This document shows, piece by piece, positions 24,834-32,020 of a stretch of 34,706 bases of DNA (its first letter is position 1; every line of letters begins with the position of its first letter). Below the pieces are notes generated by a model, which saw nothing but the letters and a program-made list of their open reading frames with translations, ran no database searches and was not told where the DNA came from. Made by a program: the position numbers and the translations under genes. This DNA is from Candidatus Scalindua rubra (GTDB taxonomy: Bacteria; Planctomycetota; Brocadiia; Brocadiales; Scalinduaceae), in the NCBI GenBank assembly GCA_001723765.1, contig MAYW01000035.1, positions 1 to 34,706 of the forward strand, in the 5' to 3' direction.

Positions 24834-24848
24834 TAATACTTATTGTAT
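24834..24848. promoter_or_regulatory. 15-bp motif shared with the DUF5678 promoter
   Basis: TAATACTTATTGTAT is identical to 17138-17152 and has an ATAC-TTATT-GTAT dyad. At both places it lies just upstream of a small gene, so it could be one regulator's operator. Confidence 0.5.
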
Positions 24849-24913
24849 GATTCACACACCATTTTTACATGAGCTAAGCTCAGCTTTGCAAAACTAAGCT
24901 AATTCTATTTCTG

Positions 24914-24940
24914 TAATGCAGCGTTTATGGCAATGCATTA
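24914..24940. repeat. Inverted repeat downstream of the second recombinase
   Basis: TAATGCA (24914-24920) pairs exactly with TGCATTA (24934-24940); the full unit is 27 bp. It is 14 bp from the recombinase stop and lacks a T-run, so it is not a plain terminator. Size and symmetry are close to tyrosine-recombinase core sites. Confidence 0.4.
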
Positions 24941-24953
24941 ATTATACCTTTTA

Positions 24954-25901
24954 CTATACCTGACCTGATAGGACATCATCAATATTCCTTTCTGCTGCAT
25001 GTTTGATTCTGTTGATATTATGTGCATAAACCAGAGTTGTATTGATGTCTGAATGTCTTCCTAAAGCCTGAGCTTCCTGAATTGTCGCGCCGCCTTGTAG
25101 AGCTAATGTTATGGATGTGTGTCTGAGGCTATGAGCAGTTAACCGGCTATCATCTAAACCAATACCTCTTAGATGCTCTTTTACTATCCAGGACACGGAA
25201 CGTGTAGTAATTCTCTCGTCTGTATTCCTATCACTCAAAGACGTAAATAATGGATATGTGTCTTTAGCCTTCCTTGCGCTCAGATATTCCCTTATAGGAT
25301 TCAATGTGGCGGGCGTGAGCATGACAAAATCGTCCTTTGTATCTCTACCCTTGCCCTGTATCCAGAGAACGGCTTCTCCGCCTTCCTGTCTAATATCATC
25401 AATATTTGCCCTGACAACTTCTATAGTCCTTAACCCTGTCCTTACAAGTAGATTTAACATGGCAAAATCTCTTTTTCCCTGTATCGTTGTACGATCAATA
25501 CTGTTGAGCAGTTCTTTAATCTGAGAAACAGTTAGCGGGTCCTTCCTGAAACCTTTAACCCGCTTCATCCCTTTTATGCCTTTTGCAATGTTTGGATAGT
25601 ACTTCATTCCTTCCATCCATTCAAAGAATTTACGGACCACAACCATATAATTTGAGACAGTAAGAGATGATAGCTCCTGATCTGCTAGATAAGCCTTGTA
25701 ATCCAATATGTCTTCACGTACAGGATTCTTGATTGCTTTCTGCTCGAACCATGTAAGAAATTGTCTTAATCCACGTTGATATGTGTTTTTTGATGTCTTT
25801 CTTACATCTTGAGACAATAAGAACACATTAACCATTTTAGACCAATTATGTGTTAATGTTGGTAAGTTGTCGTTTTGTACACTTAATAGTCTGTTTTTCA
25901 T
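24954..25901 (-). CDS. Second tyrosine recombinase (XerC/D-like)
   Basis: 315 residues, the size of Xer recombinases. N-terminal SAM-like domain (KTSKNTYQRGLRQFLTWFEQ) and catalytic domain with Arg in VRTGLRTIEVVRANI, HSLRHTSITLALQGG (H-x-x-R), LGRHSDINTTLVYAHNI with the final His and Tyr. It differs clearly from the integrase at the other end. It follows the 163-residue gene by two bases under a structured leader. It may resolve multimers, invert a segment or excise a sub-element. Confidence 0.92.
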   Translation of the reverse strand: MKNRLLSVQNDNLPTLTHNWSKMVNVFLLSQDVRKTSKNTYQRGLRQFLTWFEQKAIKNPVREDILDYKAYLADQELSSLTVSNYMVVVRKFFEWMEGMKYYPNIAKGIKGMKRVKGFRKDPLTVSQIKELLNSIDRTTIQGKRDFAMLNLLVRTGLRTIEVVRANIDDIRQEGGEAVLWIQGKGRDTKDDFVMLTPATLNPIREYLSARKAKDTYPLFTSLSDRNTDERITTRSVSWIVKEHLRGIGLDDSRLTAHSLRHTSITLALQGGATIQEAQALGRHSDINTTLVYAHNINRIKHAAERNIDDVLSGQV

Positions 25902-25903
25902 GT

Positions 25904-26395
25904 TTAGTTCCTTTCACCTTTTAGTTTATCTTTTTTACCTTCACCATCCTTTAGCTGTTGAATATAGTCTTTGCATGTGTTCCTTAGCTTTTCTGCCCTT
26001 TCGTCATACTCTCCCTTAAGCTCTCCCTTAGCCGTAATTTCGTTTAACTCAACGATTGACTGTTCCAGTTTGCTTATTGCAATTTCATCTGTAAGACATC
26101 TCAAATATGCTAACTCTGCAATTGTTTCCAACCTCACGATAGTTTCCCTGTCATCCAGTGGATCGTTAAGATACTTCTTCAATATACGATCCAACTCATC
26201 AATCCATAGCTGTATAAGCTCATTAAGATTGAAACACATCTGATATGCGGGTTCACCATACGCAGCCGTTCTTAAATTTTCGTCATACTCTTTCAACATC
26301 TCAGCGAAGCCTTGTAAGGTAATAACGTGATAGCTGACTTCATCGTATATTTTTACAGCCGTCTCTAAACCTTCATCTTTAAGCTGTTCTTTCAT
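25904..26395 (-). CDS. Hypothetical helical protein, first gene of the recombinase operon
   Basis: 163 residues, soluble, helical and strongly charged (LWIDELDRILKKYLNDPLDD, TVRLETIAELAYL-like helices). No motif recognised. GGGAGGG lies 11 bases before the ATG and directly after the terminator-like leader structure, so it is the immediate target of the leader switch. Translational coupling to the recombinase (two-base gap) suggests they act together. Confidence 0.6.
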   Translation of the reverse strand: MKEQLKDEGLETAVKIYDEVSYHVITLQGFAEMLKEYDENLRTAAYGEPAYQMCFNLNELIQLWIDELDRILKKYLNDPLDDRETIVRLETIAELAYLRCLTDEIAISKLEQSIVELNEITAKGELKGEYDERAEKLRNTCKDYIQQLKDGEGKKDKLKGERN

Positions 26396-26412
26396 AACTA
26401 TTCCCTCCCAAT

Positions 26413-26570
26413 AAAAAAGCCCGTGTTCACCTGCACTAGAAAGTCATTACTTTCTCGGAGTCCTTTCGGATACTCCCAGGTTCACGGGCTTGATAACAAA
26501 AAAGGCCAACTCCTAGAAGGAATCAGCCTATTGTTATCAAATGCGATTCGTTGTAATGACTTCTAGTGTT
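26413..26570 (-). ncRNA. Leader RNA with terminator/antiterminator switch
   Basis: Predicted transcript from about 26570. A branched terminator has an outer stem of 9+5 bp (26417-26425 with 26483-26491; 26429-26433 with 26477-26481) and two hairpins, one with a GAAA loop (26457-26476), the other a perfect 7-bp stem (26438-26455), then six T ending at 26413. A separate hairpin (26492-26538) precedes it. The first bases of the RNA (26553-26568) can pair over 16 bp, one bulge, with 26434-26450. That pairing traps the outer stem's 5' strand, so the two folds exclude each other. Confidence 0.68.
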
Positions 26571-26576
26571 GAACAA

Positions 26577-26604
26577 ATTTTACACCAATTTATCAAGAAG
26601 TCAA
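26577..26604 (-). promoter_or_regulatory. Promoter of the recombinase operon leader
   Basis: TTGACT (26599-26604), 16-bp spacer, TAAAAT (26577-26582) on the minus strand. The expected start near 26570 coincides with the first base of the antiterminator arm. Confidence 0.68.
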
Positions 26605-26697
26605 GAGGGAAAATGAAATAATTTTTGAAAAGCACTCTTAAAAAAAAAGGGGATAATCCAAGTAACTTCACCCACACCCCCTTATGGAGAGATGGCG

Positions 26698-26786
26698 GTG
26701 CCATATTTGTGCCACGTGGTGCCATATTTGTGCCATATTTTATGTCCCATTTTGTCCTTAGCTGTCCTTATCTGCCCTATTTGTCA
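26698..26786. promoter_or_regulatory. Nine TGYC boxes phased with the DNA helix
   Basis: TGCC at 26699, 26710, 26720 and 26731 (as GTGCCATATTT or GTGCCACGTG), then TGTCC at 26743, 26753 and 26763, TGCCC at 26773 and TGTCA at 26782. The spacing averages 10.4 bp, so all face the same side. The array lies between the recombinase promoter and attR; likely a cooperative protein-binding site, such as integrase arm sites, Xis sites or a regulator array. Confidence 0.6.
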
Positions 26787-26800
26787 ATTCCTCTAAAAGC

Positions 26801-26835
26801 AAAAATGGCTTGCACTTAAGTCATAAGTACAAGCC
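26801..26835 (-). terminator. tRNA-Glu terminator carried by the element
   Basis: A leftward 12-bp stem GGCTTGTACTTA / TAAGTGCAAGCC with loop TGACT, followed by five T, 12 bases after the tRNA-Glu 3' end. Its stem differs from the copy at 10562-10596 at positions that keep pairing. Confidence 0.82.
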
Positions 26836-26846
26836 CTTTTTATACA

Positions 26847-26898
26847 TGACCCCATGGGGATTTGAACCCCAGTTCTCAGATCGAAAATCTGATGTCCT
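26847..26898. repeat. Attachment site attR within tRNA-Glu
   Basis: Exact 52-bp match to 10608-10659, from the discriminator base through the anticodon arm. The element's copy completes the tRNA gene, so integration leaves tRNA-Glu functional. Confidence 0.92.
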
Positions 26899-26921
26899 AG
26901 GCCAGACTAGACGATGGGGCC
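26847..26921 (-). tRNA. tRNA-Glu (anticodon TTC)
   Basis: 75 nt on the minus strand. The acceptor stem GGCCCCA/TGGGGTC pairs with one G-T; the anticodon stem is TCAGA/TCTGA with loop TTTTCGA, giving anticodon TTC; the T-arm has GGTTCAAATCC. CCA is not encoded. It follows tRNA-Lys by 18 bases and is the insertion target of the element. Confidence 0.95.
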
Positions 26922-26939
26922 AGAAATTCGCTATTTCTG

Positions 26940-27012
26940 TGAGGGCAGAAGGATTCGAACCTTCGACACCCGCCTTAAAAGGGCGGTGCTCTGCCAGCTG
27001 AGCTATGCCCCC
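26940..27012 (-). tRNA. tRNA-Lys (anticodon TTT)
   Basis: 73 nt on the minus strand with acceptor GGGGGCA/TGCCCTC, D-arm with AGCTCAGCTGGCAGAGC, anticodon stem CGCCC/GGGTG-side pairing around CTTTTAA (anticodon TTT), T-arm GGTTCGAATCC. Its first base follows the frr stop codon without any gap, so it must be cut from the frr mRNA. Confidence 0.95.
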
Positions 27013-27576
27013 CTATTGTATCTTTAAGATTTCTTCGGATTTCTTGGCTAGAAGTTCGTTCAGCTTAACTTCATGCTCATGTGTAAATTTCTGTATTTGA
27101 TCTTTTGTCTTCTTTGCTTCATCCTCGGTTAATTGAGAATTTTTTTCTTCTCTATCAACGTGCTTATTGGCTTCACGTCTTATATTCCTAATAGCTACTT
27201 TGTTTTCTTCTGTCATTTCTTTTATTTGAGCTACAATTTTTTCTCTCCGCTCTTCACTCAATGGTGGTATGGGAATGCGAATAACCTTTCCATCAGTGTT
27301 TGGCGTTAATCCCAGTTCTGATTGTAAGATAGCTTTCTCTATGTCTTTAATGATAGAAGGGTCGTAAGGACTTATAACGATTAATCGTGGTTCCGGCGCA
27401 GCTATGTTTGCAAGTTGTTTTAATGGAGTATGAGAACCATAATAGTTGATTTTTATATTTTCAACAAGACCTGGTGTGGCACGACCTGTCCTTATACTCT
27501 TTAACTCCTCTTTCATTATTTCAATGGTTTTTTCCATCTTTCTTTTTGTTTCAGTTTGTATTTTTTGAGAAATCAT
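27013..27576 (-). CDS. frr: Ribosome recycling factor
   Basis: 187 residues, the normal family length. Family motifs: LKSIRTGRATPGLVENIKI near residue 30, ANIAAPEPRLIVISPYDPS near 70, and IPIPPLSEERREKIV near 110, followed by the long helices of domain I. With EF-G it splits ribosomes after termination. The ATG overlaps the pyrH stop (ATGA), and the TAG stop is directly next to tRNA-Lys. Confidence 0.97.
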   Translation of the reverse strand: MISQKIQTETKRKMEKTIEIMKEELKSIRTGRATPGLVENIKINYYGSHTPLKQLANIAAPEPRLIVISPYDPSIIKDIEKAILQSELGLTPNTDGKVIRIPIPPLSEERREKIVAQIKEMTEENKVAIRNIRREANKHVDREEKNSQLTEDEAKKTKDQIQKFTHEHEVKLNELLAKKSEEILKIQ

Positions 27577-28295
27577 TTGTTGTTTCCTATGTATGTGCCG
27601 ATTTTGTTACCCATTATGGCTTTTTCTATATTGCGTTTTTTTCTAAGATTGAACACAATTATGGGAAGATTATTTTCCATGCTTAAGGATATCGCGGTTG
27701 AGTCTATTATGCGAAGATTTTTTTCCAGTACATCCATATGTTTCAATTTTGTATATTTTTTTGCTTTTGGGTTAGTTAATGGATCAGAAGAATATACACC
27801 ATCTACTTTTGTTCCTTTAAGAAAGATATCAGCGCCAATTTCTATTGCCCTTAATGCCGCTGCAGTGTCAGTTGTAAAATAAGGATTTCCCGTACCACCA
27901 GCAATGATAACTACGATACCTTTTTCGAGACAACTTAGGCATTTTTGTACAGTGTAGGGCTCTACGATGTTCTGTATTTCAATTGCACTCAAGACACTTG
28001 ATGGCATTTTCAGTTTTTTAAGTGAATCTTGAAGAATGATGGCATTAATGTTTGTAGCAATCATACCCAATTGATCAGAGCGAGTACGATCAACACCTGA
28101 CTTACTTAATTTCACCCCTCTTATAATATTGCCACCACCAATGACTATAGCAATCTCAACTCCAGTATTTTTTGCATTGCTGATTTCTCTTGCTATAAAA
28201 TTGCACTTCGCATTATCTATACCAGATGAATTCTCAGAGCAAAAACCTTCACCACTAATTTTTAAAAGAACGCGTTTGTACTTTTTAATTGCAAT
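27573..28295 (-). CDS. pyrH: UMP kinase, unusual start or one-base error
   Basis: Phosphorylates UMP to UDP. The open frame from the first ATG (28115) would give only 180 residues, but the frame is open upstream and codes for the family N-terminus (KKYKRVLLKISGEG, then IAIVIGGGNIIRG), giving about 240 residues, the family norm. The C-terminal part has NPYFTTDTAAALRAIEIGAD and GTKVDGVYSSDP. The only start near AGGAG is ATT at 28295, or a TTG (28294) if the five-T run at 28282-28286 is one base short. It lies four bases after the repaired tsf stop. Confidence 0.92.
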   Translation of the reverse strand: MAIKKYKRVLLKISGEGFCSENSSGIDNAKCNFIAREISNAKNTGVEIAIVIGGGNIIRGVKLSKSGVDRTRSDQLGMIATNINAIILQDSLKKLKMPSSVLSAIEIQNIVEPYTVQKCLSCLEKGIVVIIAGGTGNPYFTTDTAAALRAIEIGADIFLKGTKVDGVYSSDPLTNPKAKKYTKLKHMDVLEKNLRIIDSTAISLSMENNLPIIVFNLRKKRNIEKAIMGNKIGTYIGNNK

Positions 28296-28299
28296 GGTA

Positions 28300-28888
28300 T
28301 TATTCTCCTATCTTAAACCTTACAAACCGGTTGACCTTAATGTTTTCGCCTAGCTTTGCAATTGCGTTATTTAGTAAATCCTTTACAGTTTGATCATTGT
28401 CTTTTATGAAAGGTTGTTCCAACAGGCATTTTTTCTTTATAATAGTTTTCCATCTTTCCTTCAATAATTTTTTCTTTTACGTCTGGAGACTTATCCTGAA
28501 ATTCTTCAAGACAGGCCTTTTTCTGATTTTCTATAGTTTCTTGAGAAAGAGCTTCTATACTTGTAGATAAAGGATCAGTTGCTGCTACTTGCATGCAAAG
28601 GTTTTTTACCAGGTCTCCAAATACATCGTTTTTGGCTACAAAGTCAGTTTCACAATTTACTTCAACCAAAACACCTATTTTACCATTGGTATGAATATAA
28701 GAACCTATCCTACCCTCTGGAGTACCGCGCGAATCCTTTTTTGCTGCTTTAGCAAGGCCTTTTTTTCTTAAGGACTCTGCTGCTTTTTCAAAATTTCCAC
28801 TCGATTTTTCAAGTGCGTTTTTACAATCTAAAACACCTGCGCCTGTTTGATTTCTTAATTCCTTTATGCTTGATGCATCTATTGACAT
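28300..28888 (-). CDS. tsf: Elongation factor Ts, broken by one base as printed
   Basis: Nucleotide exchange factor for EF-Tu. ATG 28888 with GGAG eight bases upstream. It has an N-terminal UBA-like part ([20 protein letters not shown]) and the TDFVAKND motif. As printed it stops at 28394 with an unnatural tail; deleting one A from the run of six (28429-28434) restores [16 protein letters not shown], then the conserved end ([16 protein letters not shown]) with a stop at 28300. The repaired protein has 195 residues, matching short EF-Ts such as that of Thermus. The gene is essential, so the break is probably a sequence error. Confidence 0.92.
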
Positions 28889-28996
28889 TACAGTAACTCC
28901 ATAAATATCTTTCTTAAATTTATAGATAAAAAAAGAACTTTTGTGAGGAGGGATTATCAACTACTAGAAAGGTGTTTCTTTGCGGGAAAAAACACT

Positions 28997-29725
28997 TTAA
29001 GCGCTTTCTTGCAAGACCTTGCTGTCTTCTTCTATATTGTTTGAAGGTTGTTGTCCCTCTATTATGGCATCTGCAATCTTACATAAGAAGAGTCTTATAG
29101 CCCTGATAGCATCATCATTTCCCGGCACACATATATCTATCAGAGATGGATCACAATCTGAATCAGTCAAGCATACGGTTGGAATTCCCATCTTGTTTGC
29201 TTCTTTTACTGCTATGTGTTCTTTCTTAGGGTCTATGATAACCAACACAGATGGAGGTTTTTCCATCCTCTTTATACCTTCAAGGTTCTTGCTAATTCTT
29301 TTCCTTTCACGAGTGAGTGATGAAATTATTTTCTTACTGTATTTTTGAATTGAACCATTATTTTCAATTTCTTCCAATTCTTCCAATCGTTTCAATCGTT
29401 TGCGGATGGTTTCGAAGTTTGTTAATGTACCACCGAGCCATCTTTCGCTAACGTAATGCATATTAGTGCGTTTTGCTTCAGTAACGATGGCATCTTTCGC
29501 CTGCCATTTTGTGCCTACAAAAAGGACTTCTTTTCTGCTACCAGAAACCTTTGAGAGAAACTTATACGATGTAATTAATCCCCTAATTGTTTCCTTTAAA
29601 TTAATTATATGGATTAGATTGCGTTTCCCAAGAATAAAGGGTTTCATCTTTGGATTCCAACGGCTGGTCCTGTGCCCAAAATGAAACCCCGCATCAACTA
29701 ATTCTTTAAGATTTACAATTGACAA
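28997..29725 (-). CDS. rpsB: 30S ribosomal protein S2
   Basis: 242 residues, normal length. Motifs: [19 protein letters not shown], then [31 protein letters not shown] and [17 protein letters not shown]. The start is TTG at 29725, six bases after AGGAG. It follows the radical SAM gene by 24 bases and precedes tsf, the classical order, so the translation genes seem to be the tail of the envelope operon. Confidence 0.97.
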   Translation of the reverse strand: MSIVNLKELVDAGFHFGHRTSRWNPKMKPFILGKRNLIHIINLKETIRGLITSYKFLSKVSGSRKEVLFVGTKWQAKDAIVTEAKRTNMHYVSERWLGGTLTNFETIRKRLKRLEELEEIENNGSIQKYSKKIISSLTRERKRISKNLEGIKRMEKPPSVLVIIDPKKEHIAVKEANKMGIPTVCLTDSDCDPSLIDICVPGNDDAIRAIRLFLCKIADAIIEGQQPSNNIEEDSKVLQESA

Positions 29726-29749
29726 ATATTACTCCTTTTAAATAGTTTA

Positions 29750-30979
29750 TTAGCAATTAACCAATGACATCTCTTTTGATATGTTGTCATATCTTTCTAT
29801 AGCTATAGGCAATCTCATTTCCTCCGGGATGGTATCTATGTATTTTCTCCTGTAAGCCTTACTTTGCATACGACATGTAGGGTAACGCTTACTGAAATCT
29901 GGATGCGAAACCATCTTTTTCCATATAGCTTGTATTGGCATATCTCTTACATTACCAAAGTTTATGGGATTGAAATCGCAAGGATTAATGTCTCCATAAG
30001 CAGTCATATAGAACTGAGATTGAGCTCCGTAACATCCAACCCCTTTTGGAGAGTTTATTAATGCCATTGCATTTACGCCCATTGGGTGATCCATTTCATG
30101 ATATTTCTTTGATAGTGCAATAAGCTGTTTTCTATCCTCAGAACTAAGGATTTTGGAAGTATCCTTTAAAAAGCGGCCCGAGGGTATGCAGTCAAAAATT
30201 GTAACTTCTGAAAATCCCTCTTTTTGTGCAATTTTTAATAATTTTTCAACATTACCATTTCTAATCCCTTCACTGGTAGCGTAGGTGGAAATTCCTGTCA
30301 GGATTCCAGCTTCTCTACATCTTTCAGCACCCTCAAAGGCTCTTTCATAACATTTTGGCACAACCCTGAACTCGTTGTGTAACTCAGGTTCACTACTATC
30401 AATAGATATATTGAGTGATGCCAAACCAGCTTTTGCCATTTTTTTGACATTTTCATCTGTTAATAAGAGACCATTGGTGAAGATCATGGCAATGGCTTTT
30501 GTTTTATCTACATATTCGATTAGTTCGAAGATATCTTCGCGTAATAATGGTTCTCCACCAACTAGAATTATAAGGCTGGCGCCAAGGTCTAAAGACCCGT
30601 CTATTACTGTTTTAATCTCGTCTACAGTAAGTTCTTTTCTATAAGGATCGATAAATGGATCTGCACTACAATGAATGCATTGGCATTGGCATTTGTGAGT
30701 TATGGCCAAATTTGCCGTTACGGGAAATGACATCTTATTTAGCATCATTCTAACCCTTCTAGCAAGGAAGCGCATCCCTGCCTCACTTGGAAACGGGGGG
30801 TTATAAAGGTTATAAACATTACCTCCGTTGACTTTTGCAATCACCTTTAACGTATTAAGCTTATTAAAAAACTGATCAACAAAAGATTGCATCATTTCAC
30901 CTAACGAACCTCCTGCTTTTCCAACTATTTTGCCATTTTCAATCCTGGCATCTATATGCAGAAAATCGAAAGTACTCAT
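29750..30979 (-). CDS. Radical SAM protein with SPASM-like C-terminus
   Basis: 409 residues. The [4Fe-4S] motif C-x3-C-x2-C is in HKCQCQCIHCSADPF (about residue 112), followed by GGEPLLREDIFELIEY and TNGLLLTDENV as in the SPASM/twitch branch. The C-terminal part has GCYGAQSQFYMTAYGDINPC and a later CRMQS, likely auxiliary-cluster ligands. Its N-terminal 100 residues are extra. It overlaps the dehydrogenase by four bases. Substrate unknown; its place in the lipid A operon hints at envelope or lipid modification. Confidence 0.85.
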   Translation of the reverse strand: MSTFDFLHIDARIENGKIVGKAGGSLGEMMQSFVDQFFNKLNTLKVIAKVNGGNVYNLYNPPFPSEAGMRFLARRVRMMLNKMSFPVTANLAITHKCQCQCIHCSADPFIDPYRKELTVDEIKTVIDGSLDLGASLIILVGGEPLLREDIFELIEYVDKTKAIAMIFTNGLLLTDENVKKMAKAGLASLNISIDSSEPELHNEFRVVPKCYERAFEGAERCREAGILTGISTYATSEGIRNGNVEKLLKIAQKEGFSEVTIFDCIPSGRFLKDTSKILSSEDRKQLIALSKKYHEMDHPMGVNAMALINSPKGVGCYGAQSQFYMTAYGDINPCDFNPINFGNVRDMPIQAIWKKMVSHPDFSKRYPTCRMQSKAYRRKYIDTIPEEMRLPIAIERYDNISKEMSLVNC

Positions 30980-32010
30980 ACTATTCTCTCCGAAGCATTA
31001 ATTTTTGCTCGTTTCAGATTTTTATTGATTTCTTCTTTTATAATAGCAGCTGCTCTAATAGCCTTGATACCTTCTTCACCTGAAACGGCAGGTTGTTTGC
31101 CATTTTTTATACAGTCTATAAATGATTCAAGTTCTTTTTTCAACGGCTCCTGATTATCCATTTTTATTCGTTCAATTTTTAGCAAATCTCCAAATACGTA
31201 GTTTCTTAGATCTTTAATTGTTGAAGCATCCGTATCTTCAATATCGATGGATTTGAGTGTTAACTTGGGAGACTTTTTATAAATAATAGCTTCTTGTTTT
31301 TGATAATCAAGTGAAATATAGGAATCCTCTGAAAATAAGCGGATTTTTCGCATCGGTTCAAAAGAAACTCTGCTTGCTGTAACGTTTGCCACACAACCAT
31401 TTTCAAATTGAATACGCGCATTTGCAATATCTTCTTTGTTGGATATAACATTTACACCAACAGCATCTATCTTTTTTACCTTAGACTTGGATAGATAAAG
31501 TATAATATCTATGTCGTGAATCATCAAGTCTAAAACTACGCCTATATCGGCAGAACGGAAGGTAAACGGGCTTAATCTATGACACTCTATGAATTTCAGG
31601 GACACATTAAGTTCTTGAATAGTCTGTATAGCAGGATTAAATCTCTCTATGTATCCTGCTTGCAAGACTATGTTGCTTTTCTTGCTTAATCTTATTAATT
31701 CTTCTGCCTCAGATATTGTACCTGTCATAGGTTTTTCTACTAATACATGAATACCATCCTTAAGTAGTTCTCTGGTAATTTCATAATGAGACCTGGTAGG
31801 TACAACAACACTAACAGCATCAACGTTGTGTGGGATCTCTTTGTATGAACTATAATGTTTGGTATTATATTGTTGGGCTACCTTTTCACCTTGTTTTTTG
31901 TTAATATCCACAATCCCGGTTAGATTTACTTCTGGCATATCGTTATAGATGCGCGCATGTTCTTTACCAATATGACCTACCCCTATGACTGCAATCTTTA
32001 ATTTTTCCAT
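30976..32010 (-). CDS. Gfo/Idh/MocA-family dehydrogenase, possibly GnnA-like
   Basis: 344 residues. NAD(P)-binding VIGVGHIGKEHARIY at the N-terminus, the VLVEKPMTG motif near residue 95 and a MIHDIDIILYL signature near 170. Members oxidise or reduce sugars. Lying directly behind lpxA it resembles GnnA, which oxidises UDP-GlcNAc at C3 to make the diamino sugar used in some lipid A types. No aminotransferase (GnnB) follows; a radical SAM gene is found instead. So the link is only positional. Confidence 0.8.
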   Translation of the reverse strand: MEKLKIAVIGVGHIGKEHARIYNDMPEVNLTGIVDINKKQGEKVAQQYNTKHYSSYKEIPHNVDAVSVVVPTRSHYEITRELLKDGIHVLVEKPMTGTISEAEELIRLSKKSNIVLQAGYIERFNPAIQTIQELNVSLKFIECHRLSPFTFRSADIGVVLDLMIHDIDIILYLSKSKVKKIDAVGVNVISNKEDIANARIQFENGCVANVTASRVSFEPMRKIRLFSEDSYISLDYQKQEAIIYKKSPKLTLKSIDIEDTDASTIKDLRNYVFGDLLKIERIKMDNQEPLKKELESFIDCIKNGKQPAVSGEEGIKAIRAAAIIKEEINKNLKRAKINASERIV

Positions 32011-32020
32011 AGTAATTTTT

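Larger units (their letters stand above)
10608..26898. mobile_element. 16.3-kb integrative element in tRNA-Glu
   Basis: An exact 52-bp direct repeat bounds the element. It encodes a tyrosine integrase and Xis at its left end, a replication module (CHC2 zinc finger, RecA/DnaB-like ATPase, replisome organiser), a possible annealing protein, a second tyrosine recombinase and many small proteins. A long tape-measure-like protein is the only hint of virion structure: no capsid, portal, terminase, lysis, relaxase or type IV secretion gene is seen. It could be a phage satellite, a degraded prophage or an integrated replicon moved by other elements. The tRNA gene is kept intact at the right end. Confidence 0.88.

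Noticed and set aside
26434-26568. Simple invertible promoter bounded by 16-bp inverted repeats
   Set aside because: The promoter lies outside the repeats, so inversion would not reverse it; the RNA-switch reading explains the layout better. Kept only as an alternative.
26810-27001. Open frame of 63 residues over the two tRNA genes
   Set aside because: It is antisense to clear tRNA-Glu and tRNA-Lys genes; open frames across tRNA genes are common artefacts.
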